NCBI RefSeq assembly: GCF_002258215.1
Contig: NZ_NEFY01000007.1
Span: forward strand, 1 to 64,000
DNA from: Marinobacter vinifirmus
GTDB taxonomy: Bacteria > Pseudomonadota > Gammaproteobacteria > Pseudomonadales > Oleiphilaceae
DNA: 64,000 nt
Direction of reading: 5' to 3'
The notes under the pieces are model-generated. The model saw only the letters and a list, made by a program, of their open reading frames with translations. It was not told the origin of the DNA and made no database searches. The number at the start of each line of letters is the position of its first letter. Within the stretch, counting starts at the first letter, position 1. Made by a program: the position numbers and the translations under genes. Below are positions 15,653 through 23,868 of the stretch, piece by piece.

Positions 15653-17202
15653 TGGAAGTTGAAGCGTTATGGCTCATCCCTGCCAATTGGGAATGGTCAA
15701 AAATATCAAGCCTTGGTGAGGTTGTAGCGGGAGGCACTCCTTCATCAAAAGAACCAAAATATTGGGGGGGAAGTGTTAATTGGATTTCCCCAGCAGATTT
15801 AACAGGCTATAACAATAAAACGATTAGTAAAGGTAATAAATCGATTACAGAAGAAGGATTGAAGAATAGTTCGGCGAAAGTGATGCCTGCAGGGAGTGTG
15901 CATTTTTCATCAAGAGCGCCGATTGGTTATGCCGCTATTAGCGCTGAGCCTTTAGCAACCAACCAAGGATTTAAAAGTCTGGTACCAGTACAAGGTATCT
16001 TAAATGAGTATGTCTACTACTATCTGAAAGCTTCGAAGCAACTCGCTGAAAAACGTGCTAGTGGAACAACCTTTCTTGAACTTTCGGGAAAGGCATTTGG
16101 TCTGTTACCCATTCCAATTCCCCCACTCAACGAACAAAAACGTATTGTCGCCAAAATCGAAGAACTCTTCTCCGAGCTGGATAACGGCATTGCCGCACTA
16201 AAAAACGCCCGCGAGCAACTCAAAGTCTACCGCCAGGCCGTGCTCAAACACGCCTTTGAAGGCAAACTCACTGCAAAGTGGCGTGAAGAAAATGCCGATA
16301 AGCTGGAATCTCCTGAGCAACTCCTCGCCCGAATTCAACAGGAACGCGAAGCCCGCTACCAGCAGCAACTGGAAGAGTGGGAAGCCGCTGTTAAAAAATG
16401 GGAAGAGAAAGGTAAAGAAGGGAAAAAGCCGGGTAAACCAAAAGAATTCACAAAGCAAGGTGAAATAGGCGCAGGCGCCGAAATAGGTTTCGATATTCCC
16501 GATACATGGAAATCTATGCTCTTGGGGCACGTTTTTTCGGTTCACGTTGGTGCAACCCCAAGTCGGAAAAAGAATGAATTCTGGAATGGCGATATATTTT
16601 GGGTGAGCAGTGGAGAAGTGGCTTTCTGTGAAATATATAAGACAGTTGAGACTATAACCGAGGAAGGATATGAGAACGCCTCAACTGAAATACACCAAGA
16701 AGGCACCGTTTTGTTAGCAATGATTGGTGAGGGTAAAACCAGAGGTCAGGCTGCCATTCTTCGAGCTCCAGCAGCTCACAATCAAAACACTGCAGCGATT
16801 AGAGTATCTGAGGTTGGTTTGCCGCCAGAGTATATCTATTACTTTCTCCAGTATCAGTATGAGCAGACCAGACGAGTAGGTTCCGGCAACAATCAAAAGG
16901 CACTGAATAAAAACCGGGTAGCAAGCATTCAGTTTCCACTTTGTTCCACCAAAGAGCAAATGGCGGTAGTACAAGCACTATCCGAGAAACTATCTTTTGT
17001 CGAAAACTTAGATAATGAATTAAATATTCAGTTAGCGAAAGCCGAAACCCTCCGTCAATCCATCCTAAAAAAAGCCTTCTCCGGCCAGCTGGTACCCCAA
17101 GACCCGAACGACGAACCTGCTAGTGAGCTGTTGGCACGTATACAAGCTGAAAGAGAAGCCATCAAGACAAAGAGCACTAAAAAGACAAGGAAGGCAAAAT
17201 GA
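15652..17202 (+). CDS. hsdS: type I restriction-modification specificity subunit S
   Basis: 516 residues with two target-recognition domains. The first covers ~1-150 (WEWSKISSLGEVVAGGTPSS) and the second ~275-420 (SMLLGHVFSVHVGATPSR). Each is followed by a conserved helical spacer: LNEQKRIVAKIEELFSELD and TKEQMAVVQALSEKL. The similar sequences AVLKHAFEGKLT and SILKKAFSGQLV mark the half-repeats. It defines the bipartite DNA target. The segment 15,660-16,120 is strikingly AT-rich compared with its surroundings, consistent with recent exchange of the first recognition domain. It overlaps hsdR by TAATG and the SIR2 gene by ATGA. Confidence 0.95.
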   Translation: MEVEALWLIPANWEWSKISSLGEVVAGGTPSSKEPKYWGGSVNWISPADLTGYNNKTISKGNKSITEEGLKNSSAKVMPAGSVHFSSRAPIGYAAISAEPLATNQGFKSLVPVQGILNEYVYYYLKASKQLAEKRASGTTFLELSGKAFGLLPIPIPPLNEQKRIVAKIEELFSELDNGIAALKNAREQLKVYRQAVLKHAFEGKLTAKWREENADKLESPEQLLARIQQEREARYQQQLEEWEAAVKKWEEKGKEGKKPGKPKEFTKQGEIGAGAEIGFDIPDTWKSMLLGHVFSVHVGATPSRKKNEFWNGDIFWVSSGEVAFCEIYKTVETITEEGYENASTEIHQEGTVLLAMIGEGKTRGQAAILRAPAAHNQNTAAIRVSEVGLPPEYIYYFLQYQYEQTRRVGSGNNQKALNKNRVASIQFPLCSTKEQMAVVQALSEKLSFVENLDNELNIQLAKAETLRQSILKKAFSGQLVPQDPNDEPASELLARIQAEREAIKTKSTKKTRKAK

Positions 17203-18443
17203 CTATTGTCTGTTTACGTGGCGACACCGCTTTAGACGAGCAGGATTTACGGGCGCACTTGGCGGCTATGCTGCGCCTGGAAAACACAGCAGTGCTGCTT
17301 GGCGCAGGGGCGTCCGTTGCCGCTGGCGGCATGACCATTATGCAGCTATGGAAGGACTTTATTCGAGACTATGCAGATACCGCTCTGCGATTTTCAAATG
17401 ACGGGTTTATCACTCAAGAAGATACCGTTCTAGACAACTTTGAAAGAGACAACCCCAGAGCGCTGCCTAATATAGAAATTCTTCTGGATCAGTTGGAAAT
17501 GGCGCAGATTGACTGGCACCGCCGCAAACCCGCTAGTAGGAATTTAAAAACCCTCAAGAGCGATATAGCCCTACTACTTAAATGCGTGGTTAAAGCAGCC
17601 GTACTGGATGAAGATGCATGGGCAAAACCACCGGCATTTGATCGTTTTCCTTATCACGTTAAATTGTTGCAACGCTTGATTGGCGCTCGACAGCCTGGAC
17701 AGGCAAGCCCATGGGTGTTTACTACAAACTATGATCTCGCGGTTGAGTGGGCAGCAGAATCCGTAGGGATACACACGCATACCGGGTTTGTCGGCATTCA
17801 TAATCGCACATTCTCGCCACAATCCTTCGACTTGGGATATCGGAACATCAATGCCAAAGGTGAGGCCCGGTTTGGCTGTAATGATGTTTACTTGGCAAAA
17901 CTACATGGCTCGCTAACCTGGCAATGTACTGACGGCGAATATCGTGAGTTGGCTGCACCTGAAGCTTGGCCGAAACTCAAAAAAATCGCTGATGGCGTGG
18001 AAGCAGTAGATGAGTCGCTGATGGTTTTCCCCAGGGCAGCGAAATATTTGCAGACCGTTGGTTTTCTGTCTGGCGAGCTGTTCCGCCGATTCTCCGACTT
18101 TCTGGCCAGGCCACAAAGCTGCATCATTTTGACAGGCTATTCGTTTGGCGATGACCATATCAACCGTCTTCTACGTTCCGCGCTGCTTAATCCAACGTTG
18201 CAAGTCATTGCGTTTTTGCCAGAATTTATAGGCACTGACCCAGCACAGATTGAGGCGCTAAAGCCTGAAGTGAAGCGCCTAATCGCTCTGAAATCTCCCC
18301 GCCTGACTTTTGTCGGCGGTGGCGCGAATGCATATTTCAATCACATGGTCGATTTTCTGCCGGACCCTATGCTCTACGATCTGAAAGAGCAGGAATTTCG
18401 CGACCGAATAAAAGCGATAAGTGGTGACGAAAATGCTGAGTAG
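17199..18443 (+). CDS. SIR2-family NADase of a SIR2-HerA defence system
   Basis: 414 residues with a SIR2 Rossmann fold. LLGAGASVAAGG (GAGAS at 35-39) binds NAD, FTTNYD (Asn ~177) and YLAKLHGSLTW (His ~236) match the catalytic positions, and GYSFGDDHI (~324) is the C-terminal signature of SIR2_2-type defence proteins. In known SIR2-HerA systems this subunit depletes NAD+ on phage infection in a complex with the HerA ATPase encoded downstream, stopping phage growth. That function is from the family, not tested here. The start overlaps the hsdS stop as ATGA, and the end overlaps herA by 11 bases, so it is translated within the type I operon. Confidence 0.9.
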   Translation: MTIVCLRGDTALDEQDLRAHLAAMLRLENTAVLLGAGASVAAGGMTIMQLWKDFIRDYADTALRFSNDGFITQEDTVLDNFERDNPRALPNIEILLDQLEMAQIDWHRRKPASRNLKTLKSDIALLLKCVVKAAVLDEDAWAKPPAFDRFPYHVKLLQRLIGARQPGQASPWVFTTNYDLAVEWAAESVGIHTHTGFVGIHNRTFSPQSFDLGYRNINAKGEARFGCNDVYLAKLHGSLTWQCTDGEYRELAAPEAWPKLKKIADGVEAVDESLMVFPRAAKYLQTVGFLSGELFRRFSDFLARPQSCIILTGYSFGDDHINRLLRSALLNPTLQVIAFLPEFIGTDPAQIEALKPEVKRLIALKSPRLTFVGGGANAYFNHMVDFLPDPMLYDLKEQEFRDRIKAISGDENAE

Positions 18444-20217
18444 AACCGCTATTGGCTATGTCGTTCAGATTGATGGCGGACAGGTCACCCTTAATCTGCT
18501 CGATCACCATCGCGGACAAATGGCGAGTCACTATCAAGGCGTCACTCCGGTAGGCGAAGTTGGTGGCCTGTTGGTTCTCGATGGGGGTTATCGGCTTTTT
18601 GTACTGAAAATTTCCGGCCTCAATTTTTCAGAGCCGAGAGAGATTCATCGCCCTTCCGCAAGCAACCAAGGTCAGAATGGCCAGCCATTGCGGCATTTGC
18701 ACGGCACAGTAATTGGTTGGGTAGAGGCAGGAAGATTTGTATCCGACAATTTGGCATCGCCGCCTCTTGGAGCGGAAGCCTTTCCACTAACAGGTGAGGA
18801 ATCGCAAATTGTACTTGGGGGGCCGGAGCCTGGCGGGCCCATTACACTTGGTACCGAGTATAAAACAGGGAATAGTGTTAGGACTGGTCTAAACCGACTC
18901 CTGGCGCAGCATATTGCTGTTCTAGGAAGTTCAGGCCAAGGTAAAAGTTGCTTTACTGCCGCTGTTTTACAGCAACTTGCAGATATGCCGAATTCCCGCA
19001 TTGTTATATTCGATATCAATGGGGAGTACGATCGGGCTTTCAGAAAATCCGAGAGTGCGATAGCTGCGGGCGACATGGGTTGCAGACTGCCAGAAGGTGC
19101 CTATCAGCATACCGTTATAGGCGAAGATGCCGATGGTGCGGAAGGGTATCGTATTCCCTATTACGCGCTAGGCAGACAGGGCCTCAATCGACTTTTGTTG
19201 CCAAGTGAAAAAACACAACGACCTGCATTGTCATTTGCCATCGACAACTTGAAATATGTCCATTGGCATGCGGCCCAGCGAGGTGCGTCGATCGATGGCG
19301 TTAACCCTGTTCTTTTTGATGATTGTCGCCAAAATGGTGCTGCGGACGCTGATCGTGCAATCAATGCCCTGAGAGAACGCCAGGGCCAGCTCGCTCAAAA
19401 TTGGCCTCACATGGCTGCTCTATCGGCTTTAGTTGCAGAAAGTCATAGCTTAGCTCCTAACAATAGAGGCGCAATCGAGCGAAATGGCTTTCAATATGGC
19501 AACGTCTCACCTCTTATCACACGAATCCATCGTTTGGTCGACGATGAAATGCTTCGAGCGGTCGTTGACGTAAGCGGTGGTGCTTCAGTCAATGGCGGCA
19601 ACCTTGATATGCGGGCGGAGGGAGAACACCTGGTCGACAAAATCTTTGGCTGTGCGGATAGTCAGTGGCGTGTACACGTTGTAAATCTTCGCCAAGTACC
19701 GCAAGACTTAATGCCCCTTGTGCTAGGTTCGATGCTAGAGCTTTATTCTCAAGTCCTGTTCCGACGCGGACAGGGAAACAACCCTGCTACATTGCTTGTG
19801 CTTGAAGAGGCGCATCACTATCTGCGGCCCGTGCCTGATGGGGATTCAGGCACCTCATCGCTCGCTTACGAGCGACTGGCGAAAGAAGGTCGTAAGTTTG
19901 GACTTGCCCTATGGCTTAGTACACAGAGGCCGTCCGAGGTCTCGCCAACGGTTCTTTCTCAGTGCAACACATGGGTTTCCTTCCGTCTTACATCTGAGCA
20001 AGACTTGCGTGTGATTTCATCTGCTTGCGAATGGGCAGATAAGCGTGAGGTATCTCGTATTGCAGGTTTACCCAGGCAGCATGCCCTGGTAATGGGAGGA
20101 ACTGTGGCCTTGCCAACCTGTATACGGTCCAAAAATGCAGAGCCAACTCCAAAGTCAGAGGATGGAAGATTTGACTCTTGGGCATTAAACGGCGAGCCAA
20201 ATCACTATTTAATGTGA
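18433..20217 (+). CDS. herA: HerA-family DNA-translocase ATPase of a SIR2-HerA defence system
   Basis: 594 residues from the ATG at 18433; the GTG at 18421 is less likely. The N-terminus is a HAS-barrel (RTAIGYVVQIDGGQVTLNLL). The RecA-like core has Walker A GSSGQGKSC (~165), IVIFDINGEYDRAF, Walker B LLVLEEAHHYL (~460) and LALWLSTQRPSEV with TLVSQCN-type sensor residues nearby. HerA proteins form hexamers; in SIR2-HerA the hexamer scaffolds and activates the NADase. It overlaps sir2 by 11 bases and is followed 52 bases later by hsdM. No terminator is seen between the two, so herA appears to belong to the same transcript as hsdRSM. Confidence 0.9.
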   Translation: MLSRTAIGYVVQIDGGQVTLNLLDHHRGQMASHYQGVTPVGEVGGLLVLDGGYRLFVLKISGLNFSEPREIHRPSASNQGQNGQPLRHLHGTVIGWVEAGRFVSDNLASPPLGAEAFPLTGEESQIVLGGPEPGGPITLGTEYKTGNSVRTGLNRLLAQHIAVLGSSGQGKSCFTAAVLQQLADMPNSRIVIFDINGEYDRAFRKSESAIAAGDMGCRLPEGAYQHTVIGEDADGAEGYRIPYYALGRQGLNRLLLPSEKTQRPALSFAIDNLKYVHWHAAQRGASIDGVNPVLFDDCRQNGAADADRAINALRERQGQLAQNWPHMAALSALVAESHSLAPNNRGAIERNGFQYGNVSPLITRIHRLVDDEMLRAVVDVSGGASVNGGNLDMRAEGEHLVDKIFGCADSQWRVHVVNLRQVPQDLMPLVLGSMLELYSQVLFRRGQGNNPATLLVLEEAHHYLRPVPDGDSGTSSLAYERLAKEGRKFGLALWLSTQRPSEVSPTVLSQCNTWVSFRLTSEQDLRVISSACEWADKREVSRIAGLPRQHALVMGGTVALPTCIRSKNAEPTPKSEDGRFDSWALNGEPNHYLM

Positions 20218-20269
20218 AAGCCATATTGATGCGCTTTCAACCTATTTATCAAGCTAGGAACATGTAACA

Positions 20270-21757
20270 GTGAATACCTCAACAATTATCTCCAGAGTCT
20301 GGAGTTTCTGCACTACCCTTCGTGACGATGGTGTGGGCTATGGCGACTATCTTGAACAACTGACGTATCTGATCTTCCTGAAAATGGCAGATGAATACTC
20401 CAAGCCACCTTATTCCCGTGATGTGGGTATTCCTGCAAAGTACAACTGGCAGGCGCTGACCAGTAAGAAAGGCGCGGAGCTAGAGGTGCTTTATGTGGAG
20501 TTGTTGCGTGAGCTGGGCAAGCAGAAAGGCATGCTTGGCCAGATTTTCACCAAAGCGCAAAACAAGATTCAAGACCCAGCCAAGCTGTACCGCCTGATTG
20601 ATATGATCGATAGCACCCAGTGGATCATGATGGGGGCAGATGTTAAGGGTGACATCTATGAAGGGTTGCTGGAAAAGAATGCGGAAGACACCAAATCTGG
20701 TGCGGGTCAATATTTCACGCCGAGGGCATTGATTCGCACGATGGTGGAGTGCGTTCGCCCAGAACCAGGAAAAACCATCGCCGACCCTTCATGTGGTACG
20801 GGTGGGTTTTTTCTGGCCGCTTATGACTTTCTGACAGATCCAGAGAACTATTCACTCGATAAAGAGCAAAAGCAGTTTCTTAAGCACAGCACGTTCTATG
20901 GTAACGAAATCGTCGCCAATACCCGCCGCTTGTGCTTAATGAATATGTTCCTGCACAACATCGGTGAAATTGATGGAGACAGTCTGGTATCCCCCAATGA
21001 TGCGTTAATCGCCGCCAGCCCTGTAAGCGTTGACTATGTGCTTGCCAATCCACCTTTCGGCAAGAAAAGCTCAATGAGCTTTACCAATGATGAGGGTGAG
21101 CAGGAGACGGACGAACTCACCTATAATCGGCAGGATTTTTGGGCAACTACGTCAAACAAACAGCTTAACTTTGTTCAGCATATCCGCAGTATGCTGAAAA
21201 CGACCGGTAAGGCTGCCATCGTAGTACCGGACAATGTGTTGTTTGAGGGAGGGGCAGGAGAAACTATCCGCAGGAAACTTCTGGAAAACACAACACTGCA
21301 TACCATTCTACGTTTACCTACAGGTATTTTTTACGCACAGGGGGTAAAGGCGAACGTTTTGTTTTTTGACAACCAACCAGCCAGTCCAAACTCCTGGACA
21401 AAGGAGGTCTGGTTCTATGATTACCGCACCAATACTCATCACACGCTGAAGAAAAAGCCGATGCGGTTTGCAGATCTGGCAGACTTTATCGAGTGCTATA
21501 ACCCTAAAAATCCAAGCCGGCGCGAAGAGACTTGGGACCCGGAAAAGAATCCGGATGGTCGCTGGCGGAAATACAACGTTGATGAATTGCTTTCTCGCGA
21601 TAAAACCAGCCTTGATGTTTTTTGGCTTAAAGATAAAAGTCTGACTGACTTGGATAACTTGCCAGAACCAGATGATCTGGCTGAAGAGATTATCGAAAAT
21701 CTAGAGGCTGGGTTGAGCAGCTTTAGAGAGGTCCTGAGCGGCCTTTCAAAAGCATAG
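20270..21757 (+). CDS. hsdM: type I restriction-modification DNA methyltransferase subunit M
   Basis: 495 residues, from a GTG start. An N-terminal HsdM_N helical domain (ISRVWSFCTTLRDDGVGYGDY) precedes the N6-adenine methyltransferase core. GQYFTPRALIRTMV leads into motif I (DPSCGTGGFF, S-adenosylmethionine binding), and the catalytic motif IV is NPPFGKK. It methylates the HsdS target to protect host DNA and completes the restriction complex. It is placed last, separated from hsdR-hsdS by the SIR2-HerA pair, whereas most type I loci place hsdM next to hsdS. The ribosome binding site is weak (AGGAA about 12 bases upstream). Confidence 0.95.
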   Translation: MNTSTIISRVWSFCTTLRDDGVGYGDYLEQLTYLIFLKMADEYSKPPYSRDVGIPAKYNWQALTSKKGAELEVLYVELLRELGKQKGMLGQIFTKAQNKIQDPAKLYRLIDMIDSTQWIMMGADVKGDIYEGLLEKNAEDTKSGAGQYFTPRALIRTMVECVRPEPGKTIADPSCGTGGFFLAAYDFLTDPENYSLDKEQKQFLKHSTFYGNEIVANTRRLCLMNMFLHNIGEIDGDSLVSPNDALIAASPVSVDYVLANPPFGKKSSMSFTNDEGEQETDELTYNRQDFWATTSNKQLNFVQHIRSMLKTTGKAAIVVPDNVLFEGGAGETIRRKLLENTTLHTILRLPTGIFYAQGVKANVLFFDNQPASPNSWTKEVWFYDYRTNTHHTLKKKPMRFADLADFIECYNPKNPSRREETWDPEKNPDGRWRKYNVDELLSRDKTSLDVFWLKDKSLTDLDNLPEPDDLAEEIIENLEAGLSSFREVLSGLSKA

Positions 21758-21774
21758 GTTAGGCTATTACTGAT

Positions 21775-21807
21775 GGCGACCAGGAGATGCTATAGCTCTT
21801 GGTTGCC
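21775..21807 (+). terminator. hairpin after hsdM (possible terminator)
   Basis: GGCGACCAGGAG and CTCTTGGTTGCC can form a 12-bp RNA stem, with two G-U pairs, around a 9-base loop 17 bases after the hsdM stop. A T-run does not follow directly, so efficient termination is uncertain. Confidence 0.4.
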
Positions 21808-21845
21808 TACAGACGCGCATGACGGTTCGTTTTTCTGACAGTTTT

Positions 21846-21951
21846 TGTGTCCATTTTCGAAGTTTTCGGCTTCAGGGCAACGGTCAAAATTCCATGACTG
21901 TAAAAAATGCCCTGAAAACCGTGGACACACCATGGACACAATTTGGACACA
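21846..21951. repeat. phased TGGACACA boxes next to tRNA-Arg (candidate attachment arm sites)
   Basis: TGGACACA occurs at 21,922, 21,933 and 21,944, exactly 11 bp apart and so on one face of the helix. The inverse complement TGTGTCCA lies at 21,846-21,853. The cluster ends 46 bases from the 3' end of tRNA-Arg, a common integration target. Several short directly repeated boxes with an inverted outlier are typical of integrase arm-type or excisionase sites. No matching cluster was noticed at another island edge in this window. Confidence 0.55.
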
Positions 21952-21954
21952 GGA

Positions 21955-21989
21955 AATAAAAAAGGACCTGCGCTTTCACGCAAGTCCTT
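21955..21989 (-). terminator. Rho-independent terminator of tRNA-Arg
   Basis: On the minus strand, AAGGAC...GTCCTT arms with an inner GCG/CGC pairing form a hairpin around a six-base loop. It is followed by a T-rich tract (the A-run at 21,954-21,963 on the plus strand). It lies 8 bases downstream of the tRNA 3' end. Confidence 0.8.
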
Positions 21990-21997
21990 GATATTCA

Positions 21998-22074
<77 letters not shown>

Positions 22075-22164
22075 ATTCGAAACAGCGAGTTGCTCGTCAA
22101 TTTCGAGTGCGCAATCTTACGTGCGCAGGGGGCGTCTGTCCAGCCCCCGAGCTCAACTCATCCC

Positions 22165-22710
22165 TCAGATTTTCGGCATTTTCTGTTCGGGAGTAATGCT
22201 CACCAGATTGCTGTCGTTGCTGAAGGTCACTTCTCCGTCCTGTACGGATACCTGAAAGGTCATGGAGCGCTCTGCCAGGGCGGCCAGCTGGCTGGTCTGT
22301 TCGGCTGCCAGGTCGACGATGGTGAGGTTGCCAAATCGTTCCAGCTTGTTATGGTGCTTGTCCCACCACACAGGCACGCCGCGCCCGCCGTAGGTGTACA
22401 GGATCACCCTTTGTGAGCGGTTGCAGGCTTTGCGAATGCGGTCTTCTTCCGGGAGCCCCAGGTCTATCCAGAGCTCGATTTCATCGCTCAGGGATTTCTG
22501 CCACAGCTCCGGTTCGTCATCGGTGCTCAGGCCTTTGGTAAACTCCAGAGTGTCGCTGGCGTTCAGCGCGAAGGCCAACAGGCGTATCATCATGCGTTCA
22601 TCGGTTTCTGACGGGTGGCGTGCCACGGTCAGGTGGTGGTCGGCATAATAGTGCCTGTCCATATCGGCAATATGGAGCGTGGCTTTGAAGATGGTGGCTT
22701 TCAGTGCCAT
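22165..22710 (-). CDS. yaeQ: YaeQ family protein (PD-(D/E)xK fold)
   Basis: 181 residues from the ATG at 22710, where the protein begins MALKATIFKATLHIADMDRH exactly as in the YaeQ family; the longer open frame is ignored. Conserved segments include HLTVARHPSETDERMMIRLLAFAL, LWIDLGLPEEDRIRKAC and YGGRGVPVWWDKH. The fold is related to PD-(D/E)xK nucleases. E. coli and Salmonella YaeQ have been linked to transcription elongation factor RfaH and haemolysin expression, but the biochemical role is unsettled. It is the first core gene after tRNA-Arg, and its product is cytoplasmic. Confidence 0.9.
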   Translation of the reverse strand: MALKATIFKATLHIADMDRHYYADHHLTVARHPSETDERMMIRLLAFALNASDTLEFTKGLSTDDEPELWQKSLSDEIELWIDLGLPEEDRIRKACNRSQRVILYTYGGRGVPVWWDKHHNKLERFGNLTIVDLAAEQTSQLAALAERSMTFQVSVQDGEVTFSNDSNLVSITPEQKMPKI

Positions 22711-22780
22711 TGAGCGTCCTGTGATTTTGGTGAGCAGGGCATTAGTGTAAAGCAATTTCAGCGAGGCGGTGCATAGCGGC

Positions 22781-23146
22781 ATGGTGTTGTTGCGGGGATT
22801 TCTGGTTTTGGTGGTGTTCTTCCTGCTGGGTGAGGCGCTGCGGGTGCTGGCGGGTTTGCCGGTCAGTGGCGGGGTGCTGGGGATGGTGATGGCCACCTTT
22901 ACCCTGATGCTGCGTGGCCAGGTCAGTGATGAGCTGGCAGAGGCCAGTCGGGGTCTGATTTCGGTGCTGGTACTGCTCATTACACCGGGGGTGGTGGGCG
23001 TATTTTTTATTGTCGACCAGTTTTACGGCCACTGGACAACGGTCATTGTTGCCCTGATTGCCGGTACGCTGCTGAGTGTACTGACCACCTTGTGGCTGAT
23101 GAAGAAGGTGTCGGAGAGCAGTGCAGGGGAGAATAGCCATGAATAA
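22781..23146 (+). CDS. CidA/LrgA-family holin-like membrane protein
   Basis: About 121 residues with four hydrophobic segments. The family signature LLGEALRVLAGLPVSGGVLGM is present in the first third. CidA/LrgA proteins are small inner-membrane proteins likened to holins, acting with LrgB/CidB partners in metabolite export and control of murein hydrolases. The start is uncertain: a GTG at 22769 or the ATG at 22781, which leaves the usual short N-terminus. It overlaps the LrgB-family gene by 8 bases. Confidence 0.85.
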   Translation: MVLLRGFLVLVVFFLLGEALRVLAGLPVSGGVLGMVMATFTLMLRGQVSDELAEASRGLISVLVLLITPGVVGVFFIVDQFYGHWTTVIVALIAGTLLSVLTTLWLMKKVSESSAGENSHE

Positions 23147-23852
23147 TGCCTTTGCCGAACTGCTCTCGGTCTGGACGGCGGGCCCGATGCTTTCCATCGC
23201 GCTTACGCTGGCGGCGTTCCTGGCGGCGAACTGGCTGTTTGCCCGCTTCCGTCGCCCGTTGTGGATGCCGCCAGTGCTGATTGCTGCGCTGTTGCTGGCG
23301 GCCGTGGTGGCCCTCAGCGGCATCGGCTTTGAAGAGTATGAACAGGGCGCCCGCTGGCTCACGGTGTTGCTGGGCCCGGCCACCGTGGCGCTTGGGGTGC
23401 CCCTGTATCAGCAAATGCACCATATTCGTGCGCTCTGGAAACCCATCCTGGTCACCTTGCCCCTGGCGGCCACCCTGGCGGCGGTCTATGCCCTGGGGAT
23501 CGCCTGGTTGATGGGGGCGTCGCCCCTGGTGTTGTCTTCCCTGGCACCAAAGTCGGTGACGGCACCCATAGCCATGGGTATTGCCGAGCAGCTGGGTGGC
23601 TCTGTGTCGCTCACCCTGGGCGGCTTGCTGATTACCGGCGTACTGGCCTCGGTGTTTGTAGACTGGTGTGCCCGCTGGCTCAACATCAAGGACGACCGGA
23701 TTATCGGTTTCGCACTGGGCCTGAATGGCCATGCCATTGGTACCGCCCGGGCGTTTGAAATCAGCCCTACAGCCGGTGCTTTTTCGTCTCTCGGTATGGG
23801 GCTGACGGGGGTGTTTACGGCTTTGTTCCTGCCGTTTACCTTTCCGTTCTAG
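23139..23852 (+). CDS. LrgB/CidB-family membrane protein
   Basis: 237 residues from the ATG at 23139 (GGGGAG 7 bases upstream). It is highly hydrophobic with about six or seven membrane spans. Family blocks are LGPATVALGVPLYQQ, LAPKSVTAPIAMGIAEQLGG (the conserved K-S-V-T region) and GHAIGTARAFE. It is expected in the inner membrane with the CidA/LrgA partner encoded just upstream, from which it is translationally coupled. Related pairs export pyruvate or glycolate in some organisms; the substrate here is unknown. Confidence 0.9.
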   Translation: MNNAFAELLSVWTAGPMLSIALTLAAFLAANWLFARFRRPLWMPPVLIAALLLAAVVALSGIGFEEYEQGARWLTVLLGPATVALGVPLYQQMHHIRALWKPILVTLPLAATLAAVYALGIAWLMGASPLVLSSLAPKSVTAPIAMGIAEQLGGSVSLTLGGLLITGVLASVFVDWCARWLNIKDDRIIGFALGLNGHAIGTARAFEISPTAGAFSSLGMGLTGVFTALFLPFTFPF

Positions 23853-23868
23853 GAGTTCTGCTTCATCT

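Noticed and set aside
12845..17202. Type I system lacking its methylase
   Set aside because: hsdR and hsdS appear without hsdM at first, but hsdM is found at 20,270 beyond sir2-herA.
21922..21951. Possible CRISPR-like array
   Set aside because: Units are only 8 bases with 3-base gaps. This fits protein-binding boxes, not CRISPR repeats and spacers.
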